A DNA stretch of 64,000 nt from Excoecaria cochinchinensis (GCA_947683425.1 CANTUQ010000007.1:1798001-1862000); one strand, 5' to 3'; shown: positions 1-11,876, counted from the first letter of the stretch. The notes: generated from the letters alone by a model not told the origin. Numbers and translations: made by a program.

Positions 1-212
1 CGTAAAGATTTCAAAGATTGGATAATGTTAGAGTCTAAATGCTCTTCTTGAGGAAGAAATGAGGAGTTGGAATCTGGTGGGCGACGAATCACAGCAAGTA
101 CAGCACTCAGTTCTGTGTTTAACATACAAGAAAGACTTACCTCTTTTCTTCTCTTCTTTTCCTGCCATAAACCACTCTTGTTTGTGTCATCTTCTTCTGA
201 TATCTTCTCCAT
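1..212 (-). CDS. GNL2: GNOM-like ARF guanine-nucleotide exchange factor, N-terminal part (runs off the left edge)
   Basis: Seen: on the minus strand an ATG at 212 opens a frame that stays open to base 1. After about 25 charged residues it reads CMLNTELSAVLAVIRRP and, near the edge, IIQSLKSLR. Known: GNOM-type ARF-GEFs start with a dimerisation and cyclophilin-binding (DCB) domain containing such a motif. The wording with MLNTE and SLKSLR resembles pollen-expressed GNL2 more than GNOM or GNL1. The protein would activate ARF GTPases in vesicle traffic, and the catalytic SEC7 domain would lie outside the window. No intron is needed in these 70 codons. The paralogue assignment is inferred from a short N-terminal piece; the family assignment is firmer. 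Confidence 0.8.
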   Translation of the reverse strand, partial: MEKISEEDDTNKSGLWQEKKRRKEVSLSCMLNTELSAVLAVIRRPPDSNSSFLPQEEHLDSNIIQSLKSL

Positions 213-908
213 TTTTCATAAAAAAAGGTACATCAAACTCAACTATTTACAGATATTGTAAAGCCAAAAATATGTTCCTCATTTCTCGATGCTGATATTG
301 CTTTGTAAAAAATTTGAGCAAAGGAGTTTTTGGCTGTGGAGGAATGTTTGAAATATTGGAGTGAGAGTTTAGAGAGGGGTTGATAGGAAGATAGTCGTAT
401 TATTAAGTGCTAATTATGAGGTTAATTTGATTTTTTCAATTAGTCTGTCATAATATGCATGGTTAAGTAAAAAATAATAATAAAAAAAAGTGTGGTTAAG
501 GATGAATATTGAAAATGTCTAACCATTTATTCTCCTCATTTTTCTGATTTCTGTTAAGAAATGCTACTTGAGGCAATAAAGTTCTGTTGGTTAATACGCT
601 ATTATCTTTGCAGCGAGATGGGATCCGTGTACAAATTCACTTCAATTAAATTCAATTAGTCTCTAATTTTTGTTGTCCAAACAAAAAAAAAAAAAAAGGG
701 AATTTTCCCAACATTAGCCTCTTTTCCTTAGATGTTGGGGAAACAGGGAATTATTTCAGATTAACTGTAAAAGAAAAAAAAAATACCAAAGTAATGTCAT
801 ACAACTGTATCATAAATCTTTATGCATGATATGATGCAGACGGCCAAATTTAATTATGAATTATTAATTGGCATTCATTTCATTAAAAAGCTAAGGCAAT
901 TTCCATAC
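213..908. other. Intergenic, upstream of the GNL2-like gene
   Basis: AT-rich DNA with A-runs (for example 683-698 and 772-783). No coding frame with recognisable protein similarity was seen. It should hold the promoter and 5' leader of the minus-strand GNL2-like gene, but no clear TATA box could be assigned. Confidence 0.5.
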
Positions 909-913
909 AATAA

Positions 914-1464
914 TGTTGTATTAGATTAAAAAAAATAATGGTAAAAAATGGAGGAAGTCAAAAATAGAGGTAGCACACAAAAGGAATAGTTGTGCTACAA
1001 TGTGAATTGAAGAATTATTGGTAGCACACAAAAGGAATAGTTGGGCTACAATGTGAATTGAAGAATTGTTGGTAGCACACAAAAGGAATAGTTGGGCTAC
1101 TAAATGTGAATTGAAGAATTTTTGACTGTTCACACGGAAGCTCCTGCCTATATAAGGCAAGAGATTGTTCTTCAAATGTAAGGATTGGATTCAAAGAAAG
1201 AATTCCAATGAAAGCTTGTAAGCTTTGAAACCTAGAGAATTTGTGGGAAATTCTCTTGGGTTTGTATCCATTTATTGGGTGTGTGAGAAAATACTAGAGT
1301 GAGTGAATGTAAAAATTGTTCAAACACTTAGTGAAATTTTCTTGGTTGTCTTTTGACAACGGCCGTGGTTTTTCTCCGATTTTGGAGTTTTCCACGTAAA
1401 TTCTTGTGTTGTGAGTTTCTCCTGATTTATTCCGCATTCATTAGAAGGGTCATTTTTCCCAACA
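914..1464 (+). repeat. 5' LTR of the gag-only Copia element
   Basis: 551 bp, TG...CA. The U3 part carries three tandem copies of a 51-bp unit beginning GGTAGCACAC at 969, 1020 and 1071; the third copy has a 2-base insertion. A TATA box follows at 1149. The repeats could be an enhancer array. Confidence 0.92.
1149..1157 (+). promoter_or_regulatory. TATA box of the Copia-element LTR promoter
   Basis: TATATAAGG lies in the middle of the LTR, downstream of the 51-bp repeats and about 310 bp before the LTR end. This is the usual place for a U3 promoter. An identical copy in the 3' LTR (about 3051) would point towards the MSH7 3' end. Confidence 0.65.
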
Positions 1465-1466
1465 AC

Positions 1467-1480
1467 TGGTATCAGAGCCA
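1467..1480 (+). other. Primer-binding site, initiator tRNA-Met type
   Basis: TGGTATCAGAGCCA starts two bases after the 5' LTR. It is complementary to the 3' end of plant initiator tRNA-Met and typical of Copia elements. Confidence 0.9.
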
Positions 1481-1648
1481 AGGTAGAGCCAAGATTTTTT
1501 CTTAGTATGCTCTGTGGTTGTAGCATAGACTGATCTTCCACATCAGAAAAGCTTTTTTCTTGGGTACTGTTCACGTATACGGGCACTGTTCACGTATACG
1601 GGCACTGTTCACGTGAATAGTAAAAGCTGATTTGTTTGTGATAGAAAA

Positions 1649-2449
1649 ATGTCTACAACAAAATTCGATATTGAGAAATTTGACGGAAGAATCAATTTTG
1701 CCTTATGGCAAGTGCAAGTCAAGGATGTATTAATCCAATATGGATTGTATAAAGTATTGAAGGGAAAAACAATCCCTTTGACCAGCAGTGGAGATTCAGG
1801 AAAGTCCACAATGAGCGATGAAGATTGGGAGGAGCTAGACATGAAAGCTGCCAGTCTAATTCGTCTCTGTTTAGCAAAAAATGTTATTGCTAATGTGGTT
1901 GGACTATCTACAACAAAGGAGATCTGGAATAAGCTTGAAGAATTGTACCTGACAAAAAGTGTCTCAAATAGACTTTATTTAAAGGAGCAATTTTATAAAT
2001 TGCAAATGGAAGAAGGCACGAAAATTTCAGATCATCTGAGTGTCTTGAATGGAATTATTTCTGAATTGGAGATTCTTGGAGTTAAGATAGATGAAGAGGA
2101 CAAAGCCTTGTGACTCATCTTGTCTCTTCCACCTTCCTATAAACACATGCAACCCATTTTAATGTATGGGAAGGAAACTATAGTTTTTTCAGAGGTGGCG
2201 AGTAAATTAATTTCTGAAGAAAGAAGAATGAATGGAGAAAATAAACATTCAGAAAACTCAATTTTGGCTGTTTATGGGAAGAAGAAGAAGAACTCTGAGA
2301 ATAAAGTTGTATGCTGGGGATGTGGGCAAACTGGCCACATTAAAAGGAACTGCAATAAAGGTGGAGTTAGTTTGGCCAATAGCTCCAAAGAACAAGCTAA
2401 TGTTATCAATGTAGTCTCCCTGCAAGAGGGAGATGATGAATTCTATTAA
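1649..2449 (+). pseudogene. Copia gag ORF interrupted by one in-frame TGA
   Basis: Seen: ATG at 1649 opens 154 codons ending in TGA at 2111-2113. The same frame then continues to the stop at 2447-2449. The first part has the plant Copia gag (UBN2-type) pattern of a capsid-like domain. The second part carries a CCHC zinc knuckle of the form CX2CX4HX4C encoded at 2312-2353, which binds RNA in gag proteins. The total is 267 codons. The TGA falls in a normally conserved stretch just before SLPPSYKH, so this copy probably makes only a truncated capsid unless the codon is read through. No protease motif follows. Confidence 0.85.
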
Positions 2450-2815
2450 ATATATATGTCCTCATGGCATGATTGCTACCATTGAAAATGCCATGAAAGA
2501 GGACATCTGATTGGTAGCATGTGTACGGATTTGCACACGGACATTGGCTGATAATTATGCAAGGTGTGTGGTACAACAAAAAAATGTCGATGGCTAATGA
2601 ACTTCCTGAAAAATTAGCATGGGAGTTACACCATAATTTATTAGCAAGTTTTTCGACATGGGCCGAGGTAAAATTCTTGGAGTTGGTGTTAATTTCAAGT
2701 GAGTATATTTTTTATGGTGGAGTATGATAATTCTTGTTTAAGAATTGTAATTGTCGATGTTAGACAATGTTTGGTAGCGGATATATTTTTTTTTTTTTTT
2801 AATCTAGGTGGAGAT
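2450..2815 (+). other. Non-coding tail of the Copia element with a hairpin and polypurine tract
   Basis: After the gag stop there is an inverted repeat: 2456-2469 pairs with 2489-2506, with a 4-base bulge at 2495-2498. No polymerase coding is visible before the purine-rich tract CTAGGTGGAGAT (2804-2815) that abuts the 3' LTR. Confidence 0.6.
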
Positions 2816-3366
2816 TGTTGTATTAGATTAAAAAAAATAATGGTAAAAAATGGAGGAAGTCAAAAATAGAGGTAGCACACAAAAGGAATAGTTGGGCTAC
2901 AATGTGAATTGAAGAATTATTGGTAGCACACAAAAGGAATAGTTGGGCTACAATGTGAATTGAAGAATTGTTGGTAGCACACAAAAGGAATAGTTGGGCT
3001 ACTAAATGTGAATTGAAGAATTTTTGACTGTTCACACGGAAGCTCCTGCCTATATAAGGCAAGAGATTGTTCTTCAAATGTAAGGATTGGATTCAAAGAA
3101 AGAATTCCAATGAAAGCTTGTAAGCTTTGAAACCTAGAGAATTTGTGGGAAATTCTCTTGGGTTTGTATCCATTTATTGGGTGTGTGAGAAAATACTAGA
3201 GTGAGTGAATGTAAAAATTGTTCAAACACTTAGTGAAATTTTCTTGGTTGTCTTTTGACAACGGCCGTGGTTTTTCTCCGATTTTGGAGTTTTCCACGTA
3301 AATTCTTGTGTTGTGAGTTTCTCCTGATTTATTCCGCATTCATTAGAAGGGTCATTTTTCCCAACA
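2816..3366 (+). repeat. 3' LTR of the gag-only Copia element
   Basis: 551 bp, identical to the 5' LTR except one G/T difference in the first 51-bp repeat as read by eye. The flanking AATAA (3367-3371) completes the target duplication. Confidence 0.92.
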
Positions 3367-3637
3367 AATAACTCCTGGACTCGAATTACCGTATGTTCAT
3401 CCAGTTTCACTATTTTTTTTTCCTCAAAAAGACTTTTAATGTTTTATAATTGATATTTTTTTTTCTTTTCTAGCTCCGTCGAAATGAATAACTGCACACA
3501 ACGGTGATGCTTCAACTAATTTTACCAGATTCACAAAGCAAAATCCTTTTTGTTTTTTGAGAATTTACAATGCAGAGGACAAACTCTTAATCACTAAATT
3601 TAGAATATAAAAATATGCTTTCCCCACATTATCTTTT

Positions 3638-6600
3638 CTATTTCAGTTTGCATGATTGGTATGAGCTCTTCAGCTCATGCCACAAGCAAAACAATGTATC
3701 ATAAACATCATCAGCCTCGTTAGAATCACAATCTCCAATTTCTGAGGCACTTAGTAGGGCAGTGAGCCAGTTTTCATGGAGAGTTGAGAACTCTGATCTG
3801 CGTTCACTTGACTTGAAACTATCTCCGACTGATTTTTTTATCACTTTACTAGCATGTGAAGCAGCTTCGACCACCCTTTTTGGGATCCCAGCCATGATAG
3901 CCACTTGTAAACCATAACTCTCAGGACATGCTCCAGATGCAAGCCGGTAAAGAAAAACTAGATCCCGGTCACCTTTAGAATAGTTCGTGGATTTCGACCC
4001 GAATGCACACGCCATGTGTTGCAGTGTGACATGCGGATGAGAAGCAAATTCCTTTGTGAGTGGATGGTAGTGTGTTGCGAAAAGCAATCTGCAGTTTACC
4101 TTCTCAACTAGATGTCGAAACACCTGCACAAGTACTATTAGTAAAACCAAGCTATCCACTTGTATAGTCGCAGTCAAACCAAGTTAAATGATCAAAGAAT
4201 GCAATATATTTAATTCAGAAATGTAATTCACATATCCTGACTCCTGAGAGATTGCAATTTATGTACATAATCATAAAAGCGCCACATGACAACCAAGGAT
4301 ATGAAAAGCATAAAGATGTGATGCAACTCCGATTCTTCAGATCAAGCGATTATGTATCAATAACAAAGAAAAGAATCTCACTGCATATGCGATGGCATAT
4401 CCATCAAAAGTGCTTGTTCCTCGACCCAGCTCATCAAGAATAACAAGAGAATCTTGAGTGGCATTTTGAAGAACTGAAGCTGTTTCTGTGCACTCAATGA
4501 AGAATGTACCTGCAAAGGCAAGTATGCTAGTCACAGTAAATTTAGGAGCAGCCTATTTACAATAATACTTATGCATCTACCCGTGATGTGAGTTTCTTAG
4601 CTTCAACATATAAAAGAAAAACTTCTGCAATATAAAACTTCATATTTCTGTATTTATGCATCATTATCAGAAGGTGGATCCTTTTATAATGTAGTCAGAT
4701 ACCAGTTGTATGGACCCACACTGCTCCACAGTATAAAACTACCAATGCCACCAATATTACTAGACTACAATCTTAAGCCACCAAAAACATGATTGCATTA
4801 GCTTTCCACCATAGTGTAATCACATTTCCGTACAAAAAGGAAAAGGAAAAACTATCAGTTTCTGTGGCACTTAAAAGTATTATGAACCTTTCATAGCATG
4901 AAGTAAACAGTAATGCGGACCTGAAAGATCAAATTTTGCTGCAAACATCCAATTTTGTATAACTGTCAGATATGCAAGTTTTAAAAAAGAAAAAAAGCTA
5001 ATTTGCTTGACTGTAATATAAACAATTATTACATAAAAATCAATAAGCCAATTGAAAACTATCACTAAATTTGCACAAAAACACATGGATCACCTAAAAA
5101 TAAGCTAGCATCCATCGAGAACAGTAAAATGCAATTTTGAAAGAACTTACTCTCTCCTGTCATAATTCGATCAGTGGCACCAAGTCGTGTGAAAATGACA
5201 TCAACTAGTGATAGAACACAACTCTCACTGGGCACGAAACATCCAAGCTGCAAATTATCATAAGATAAAACAACATAAGCCAAAATCCATGATGATTAAG
5301 CATTTGATGTCCTAAGGCTTTGGCTTAATTAAAAGTCCTAAATTACAACACAAAACCTGTGTGAGTATAACAGCTAGACAGGTGGCACGCAGAAGTGTTG
5401 ATTTTCCACCCATATTTGGCCCAGTCAGCAGTAAAGTGCGAGGATGATAACCATCTAGATCCTGACCAAGGTGTAAGTCATTAGGAACAGGCAACCCTCC
5501 ATTCTCTCCAAGGGCAAATGGATGCCACAGTCCTTTAATTTTAAGTACAGGCCCTCTGGCATCATGGCTGGGAGTAGTTCTTGACTCAGGCAAAATAACA
5601 GGCCTAGACATGGACCCTGATGGCATGCTTGCAGTGATTGCAAAAGATCTCAATACATCAATACAATTGAGAGCACTGATGACTTCAGACCATCGTGCTG
5701 CTTTCTCAATAAACAGCTCGATCAGCACAGATAGTGTTTCAGCCTCTGAATCTGTGACATCATGGTTCTGGTTTCAAAATCAAGTCAGTATTGTGGTGAC
5801 TAACAGATTCTTGCAAGGGGAATAATAGACTTTTGTTCTGAATTTGGATGCAAGTTATTTATTTAGCCAAAGTTCTAAACTTAAATTGTGTTCTTTACAA
5901 ACATGACCATGCATGAAGCAGGAAGAATCAAACCTGGTAATCAGGGAATTCACTATCTACAGCTGCTTCAAATTGGCAAAGGAATTTTTCAAGCCCATCA
6001 CTTCCATTTAATTCTGGAAGTTTAAATATTTTTGACAGTAATGACATTATATGACCTTCCTTTTGTAGCAGCAATACCAAATCTATTCCAATCCGAAGTC
6101 CCTTCACCAGAGACCTGAACACTTTCACCTACCAAATACAAAGAGTTGCAAAATATGAATCGGTAATCTAACTAGAGCAAGCACATATCAATTTTCTTCA
6201 AATCTGTTTTGTTGTCATTGTAAAATGCTAATAAAACATTGAAATAAAAATGATATAAGAAAGGCAGAAAAAAAAAATGGGAGTAGGCAACTTTTATCAA
6301 GAAAAAAGTTAATAAGACTCAGCTTCTTGATCATATAAGGCTGCTAGGAGTTTTCTGTGTGTCTATAGAGGATAACAAAAGCAAGCATTTTTTAAGTTCA
6401 TGGCACAATCCCTCATATTCATAAGGATAGTCAAAACCTTTTAATATCAATATTAAATATGAATTCAATAACTAAAGACCATCTTTGGGGGTGGTCTTTC
6501 TATAGAATGATGAATACAAACTAAATGCAAGTTCAACTATGATGTTTTGAGACAAAGCAACATTTCATGAAAAAGATCGGTAAATGCAGAGAGCAGAATT

Positions 6601-9600
6601 TTAGTGATAGAACTAACGGGTGCATTGGTTATACAGCCAAAAAAAAAACATACAAAAAAAAGCTAAAGACATTTTGTAGTTCATATGAAAATATTGAATA
6701 TGAAGAAACTTATTGGAAGTAGATAGCTTACTCGCTGTTTCAACAATTTTTTGCCAATTAAGGGCAGTACAATAGTAGCTGATGCCTGACAGCTAGCCTT
6801 GACCCGTCCAAGCATCCTTTCTATGTCTGGAAGCTTGCGAAGATATTGTGCAATAACAAGCATAACTTCTGAATGTCTCATTAGAACTTCAACAGCATTA
6901 AGCCTATTGTTAATGCCTTCAATGCATTTCAGTGGATGGCAAATCCACTTTCTTAAAAGCCGTTTACCAGATGATGTCATACAGTTATCCAAATAGTTAA
7001 ATAATGTACCTGAAACACACATTATGCTTAAAATCTTCTGTACTTTTACTAAAAGCCTAAATTAAGAACCAAAGATGAGAGAATACATTAACTTAACCAC
7101 AGATAAGAGAATACATTATCTTAATGGAGATTAAAAAAAAAGGTACGAATACTTGCCTGATAAGCCACCATCAACATTATTATTGAAAATCTCAAGATTG
7201 ATCATTGTCTGTCCATCCATCCTGAGGCAACCTCCATAAACTTGGTAGGGTAGAATATCCCCATTCTGTAAAACCTCGTCTAACTATAGAAAATGGAACA
7301 ATGATCATAAGCAACAAATATTTAGTATATCTCAAAAAACAATAAAGTTAAGAAGAGAGGGGCAAGAGAAGAAGAGGAGAGAGCAGCGGGACAGATAAGC
7401 ATACCATCAACCTTGACAGGTGACCAATAAGTCCACCAAGAGCACTTAGGGCTACATCATGGTGAGCTATGCTTTCAAAGGCATTATTCCATGGATTAGA
7501 AGAACCTACAAAGTAACTCTTGGACTGAATCAAATTTCTAACTTCAGAAGCATCCAGAAAGTCAGAAGATGGCAGAACTGGAGTCAACTGCAATGCTGAA
7601 CCTGCAAGAGAAAAAGAATTTGTCTACTGCCACTCATCATGTTAAAATGTACTTTCTATATCTAAACTCACCAGTTACTGAGTACTTTTTGAGGGCTTTC
7701 TGAGCTTCTTTTGACATCCCTGTACCACACAAATCCTGAAGTATTCAACTTATTGAAAATTTTCTCAGAGAGAAAAGCAAAGAAAGTGGGATTTTCTTTT
7801 ACCTCTGCATTCGTATAATACTTCTTTAGGTGAGACCTAGAATCAAATTCCAACAAGATGAATAGAATTTAAATCTCTTTTGTTAGATATTGCAAAATAC
7901 AGATAAAGCTTTTAGACAAGCAAGAACATGAAAATCACACCTGCATCAGTAATGCTCCAAGAGCAGCACAAGAAGTATCATCAACAAGGGAACCAACCCA
8001 AAATCGTAGAGCAGCGCAATCAACAAAAGCAAACCCATAAATCGTTGCCCCATTTTCCAGCCCATGATTTCCCTTAACACAATATATCTGAAGGAACAAA
8101 CAGATTAAGTCGCATTTAAACTTTCGATAATAATAGAATAAAAGCTGAGTAAGTTGTGCCAAAGAGATAAAATTTTCAAGATGGAAAAATCAATGAGGAA
8201 AGGACCTAGAAGCAAACTGCAAAATCAACCAACATCTCATATACGATGTGTAGAAAAAGATAAATAAAATATTAACATGATTGTAAAGTAGAAAAGCCAG
8301 TCTACAATAGTTTTAGGAGTTCCCTTCAACTGTCTTAAGGAAGAGATGATAAAAGGAAAGTCTTTGAAAACAAAATATTTTAATTTACTGATGGAGATCA
8401 CAGAATAAGCTTGCATTGACAAAAAACTAAAGGCTATTGATAAATTGAGGATGAGAAAAATGTAATTGTCCCAAGAGTGCATGAGAACGGAGAGCATAAA
8501 GTACAAGTACAAAATGCTATAAGTAGCTCACATAAAAAAAACTGCATAAATAAATTTACTTCAAGAAATAACTTATTGCACTTTTGAATGTGATTAATTT
8601 CCATAGAATCTTACTGACCTCTTTTATAGCAAGAAGATGAACTGCATCAGGCCCAATATTACCATTCATTGTAGTTGATGGTGTGATAACTTGAACTAAT
8701 TTTCTTGGTATCACCTAAAACCAAAAATCGGTCGCTTGGTGGTTACAAAAGCAATGCAACAATATTTATTTACAACCACAAATAAATTTGCCATGAAAAC
8801 CAATAAAAGTTCTCAATTTGAAAAAGGCTTTGAAAATTCAAGGAATCCAAAAAACAAAAATAAAAATAAATAAATAACAAATAGAAAGTAACAACTTCAG
8901 TTTTGCTACATATTGGCACAAATTGTCTAATTTTGAGAGTGAATCTAACACATTAAAGTTGAAGATATAAATTACATAACAAAATGAGTCCCTTTCCAAA
9001 AGCATCCCAGAACAAATTTCTCTCATAGAGAAGACAGAAGATGAAATGAGTTTGAAACGTTAGCTTGAACTTAAAACAGGGAGATAATAATAATCACAAA
9101 CTTTAATCAAGTTATCATTTTCTCTTTTTCCTCTCTTTGTTCAAAGAAACCTTGGGAGACGCATTTATCCAATTACTGAGTCTCACTAGAAATAACATAA
9201 AGCCATACTGACAACATAAGCACAAAAGACACCTTCACTGCCAACCATTATGGGGGAAAAAGCGAATCCATGAGACTTGTCCATTCTACAGCAACATAGT
9301 ACACTTACATTATTGGCACCCCTAGCTTTTGCTTGGTCAGATGTTTCCAACTGCTCTATCCGTCCAACTTTGTATCTTGATAAAGGAAATAGAAGTAGTA
9401 AGTGAATTACTATTAGTTTTACATGGAAAGTAGATAAATAACCAAGCAATCTAATTAAGTCTCACCCAAGAACTAAAAGATGGGCAAATTCATCTTATTT
9501 CATTTCTTTGTTCAATTAAATTCTGGCAAAAGGGTTGTATTCAGGCAAGTTGATATATGCTCTATTCTTCGTTATTTGTGCATTATTTCTCTTGTATGAA

Positions 9601-11807
9601 CAGATAATTTTTTTTTCCCAAATGCAATATATCCAATCCAGCAGACAAGCCTATTTCATGCTTCCAGAAAAACTTTTAACAGGATCTTTCCTTATCGAAT
9701 TACCATGTGTGAAAATATATCAAGTAAAAACACAGCCCATTTCAGCACCAATAGTGCATCCAGTGGTTCGTCTTGAAGGCATAGTTTAAGTGTGGCACTC
9801 AGGAGAAAAAAGAACATGTTCTGTAACGCTAAAGGGTCATACCCACGAGCAACCAGCTTTTCAACAGCATCATCAATCCCACTTTCAGATATGCCAACCT
9901 GATTGTAAACGGAGAAGTTATTAGTTAGAAAAATTATAAATGTTTAGCCATCAAGGGCGAGCAAAAACAAGCTATAGGAAACAAAAAATTCATCCAGAAG
10001 TCACCTGCCGACATTTGCCAACACCACTAAATGTCATTTTCCAATCCAGCTCCTTGTGGCCAATTTCAGCATCAAGTTCATAAAGCTCATAGAATTTCCC
10101 CTGTATTTGATTATTGGAAGCATCATGAAATGTAACTGAAGTTCTGAATTGGTATTAAAAGGCAAGACATTCCATAAATATGAATCTCCAAAAGAGATAT
10201 AAGTACATGGATTGATTTCACAGAAATTAGGATAAACTGATCCTTGAAAAACTACATGCTTTCTACTTGGCCATAGCCTCCAGGCCAGCAATATCCCTGC
10301 TTGTACATATTGGTTTGTGTTGCTAGAGTTGTACATGATATATACTTGTATCAAACTCCCAAATGCAATAATTTATTTTTGTAAAAATATTGGTATGTAG
10401 TCATCAGGTATGCCTTATTGTAAACTAGTGATTTAAACCAAGCAGTAGTAAAAGAGTAAAAAAGAGGAATCAGCATTTACTGACCACTTTAAAGAATAGG
10501 ACAACATCCATGTACTGAGACTTGATACTCCAGTATTGTTTTTGAGATGCTGACATTTTCTTCAAAACATCTGACGGTATATAAAGTGTCTTTTTGTCGT
10601 ATAGAGGATCATTGGACCTTCTCCCATTAGCATCTCTAATTCTCAAAGGGTCAAGCCACTCAAATTTGCTAGTTGAATCACATATTTGGCCTTCATTCTT
10701 GCTTGGGGCAGTTGAGTCAAGAAGAAGTTTCATTCTTTTGCTAGCATTTAGTAATGAACAATCATTCTTTTTGTCAAAAATAGAACTATCCTCCTGAATT
10801 CGCTTCAAACGGGGAACTAAAGATTGTACACCCGGCGTTTCTGGCTCAGGCACATCATCATAGCTTTCTACTAGTACGACACCTCCATGATCAATCGACC
10901 CATTTCGAATTGAAGCCTTCTCCTTTTGAGGATAGAGAGAAGATGTTCCTTGTGTAGACAATCCTTTTGGATCAATAGACCTACCATATACCGAGCAAAA
11001 ATCAGTGGAAGTATCATGAGCCTGGGTCCTGCAACATTCATGTATACAAACATTCAATTAGATTACTGCAGATAGTTGAAGCAATTTATACATCGGTTAT
11101 CCACTGGCACACATCCTAGCAAGAAGCACATGCCACGTGTTTGACTGGTAAAGTTACTGCCTTAAGAATTACTAATTTTACCACTTTAAGACTGACCATT
11201 GTAAGTATCTAAAAGCAGGTTAAGACGTTTAAAGACTCCACTCCCGAAACTTGGTCCAGTTAGTCCTTCTCAATAAATATTATATCAAAACTATGCACGC
11301 GATATCACTTAAGAACAATCCCCTAGGAAGAGCTATACAAGTTTTGCTGGAATTAACAGAACGCATGATAATTAATTTCGTAACTAGGAGGCATTCCCTA
11401 ATTTGCTTTGCTTCACTTCAACTAACAGCAAAATGCCTTATATTCAAAATTTATAAGGGAAAAAGAAGAAGATACCTCTGAGGTGGCTTAGCCTTGTCAT
11501 CGACTTTCACGAACTTATGCATAATGGTGTCGAAAAGAGAAGCACCTTTGCTATCATTGGGAGTGAACCTCCCAGGCAGAATCTGACGCGGCACCTTCTC
11601 TGGCGGGGTATCGGTTCCCCTGACTTCCATGGAGGGGTCCAGTGAGCCATGAACCTCAGTCTCACTCAAAGAGTTAAAACTTTGGTTCTGCTGCTTCGCA
11701 GTAGTCTGAGAAGTTTTCGGCCCGTTCAAAGATCCTCCGGTGCCGGAGTTCTGATTCGCCGACGACGGTTTCTGGAAGAACGAGAGTATTGATTTCTGGC
11801 GCTGCAT
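3638..11807 (-). CDS. MSH7: DNA mismatch repair protein MSH7 (plant-specific MutS homologue)
   Basis: Role (known): MSH7 pairs with MSH2 as MutS-gamma, recognising some base mismatches in the nucleus and influencing meiotic recombination. Seen: 17 exons, joined from the 5' end as 11807-11476, 11028-10485, 10100-10005, 9898-9843, 9375-9309, 8714-8619, 8087-7941, 7836-7803, 7719-7672, 7601-7405, 7283-7157, 7009-6732, 6128-5934, 5767-5357, 5247-5151, 4509-4382, 4123-3638. They give 3339 nt and 1112 aa; as I recall, the Arabidopsis protein is nearly the same length. The N-terminus has a PCNA-binding PIP box (QKSILSFF, residues 4-11). The mismatch-contacting Phe-x-Glu motif is at 295-297, Walker A (GPNMGGKST) near 855-863 and Walker B (ILDELGRG) near 932-939. 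All introns are GT-AG except intron 11, which starts with GC. The gene appears intact. Confidence 0.95.
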
Positions 11808-11864
11808 TTCTGATTTCCCAGAGAGAGAGGCAAATTTGATATATTGAAGCTTAAAAAGTGAAAT

Positions 11865-11876
11865 TTTGGCGCCAAA
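11865..11876. promoter_or_regulatory. Palindromic E2F-type site in the MSH7 promoter
   Basis: TTTGGCGCCAAA, embedded in a perfect 20-bp palindrome (11861-11880), lies 58 bp upstream of the MSH7 ATG. Plant E2F/DP factors bind TTTSSCGC-type sites and drive S-phase genes, so both strands carry a full consensus. Regulation is inferred from the site alone. Confidence 0.65.

Larger units (their letters stand above)
914..3366 (+). mobile_element. Short gag-only Ty1/Copia-type LTR element (TR-GAG-like, non-autonomous)
   Basis: Seen: two 551-bp direct repeats (914-1464 and 2816-3366), each TG...CA, flanked by the perfect 5-bp duplication AATAA (909-913 and 3367-3371). The left LTR is followed by TGGTATCAGAGCCA, the classic Copia primer site for initiator tRNA-Met. 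The right LTR is preceded by the purine tract CTAGGTGGAGAT. The 1.35-kb interior encodes only gag with a zinc knuckle; there is no protease, integrase, reverse transcriptase or RNase H. Inference: a terminal-repeat element with gag in miniature, mobilised in trans by an autonomous Copia relative. The LTRs as read differ at one base (near 991 versus 2893), so the insertion is recent. It lies 267 bp past the MSH7 stop codon, in convergent orientation. Confidence 0.9.

Noticed and set aside
921..1175. 84-aa minus-strand frame repeated at 2823-3077
   Set aside because: It is the reverse of the LTR and its repeated residues simply mirror the 51-bp tandem repeat, whose length is a multiple of three.
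7672..7836. Apparent one-base frameshift between MSH7 exons 8 and 9
   Set aside because: It appears only if the first AG (exon 9 from 7735) is used. Taking the AG 16 bases further (exon 9 from 7719) restores the frame and the family length with CRGMSKEAQ.
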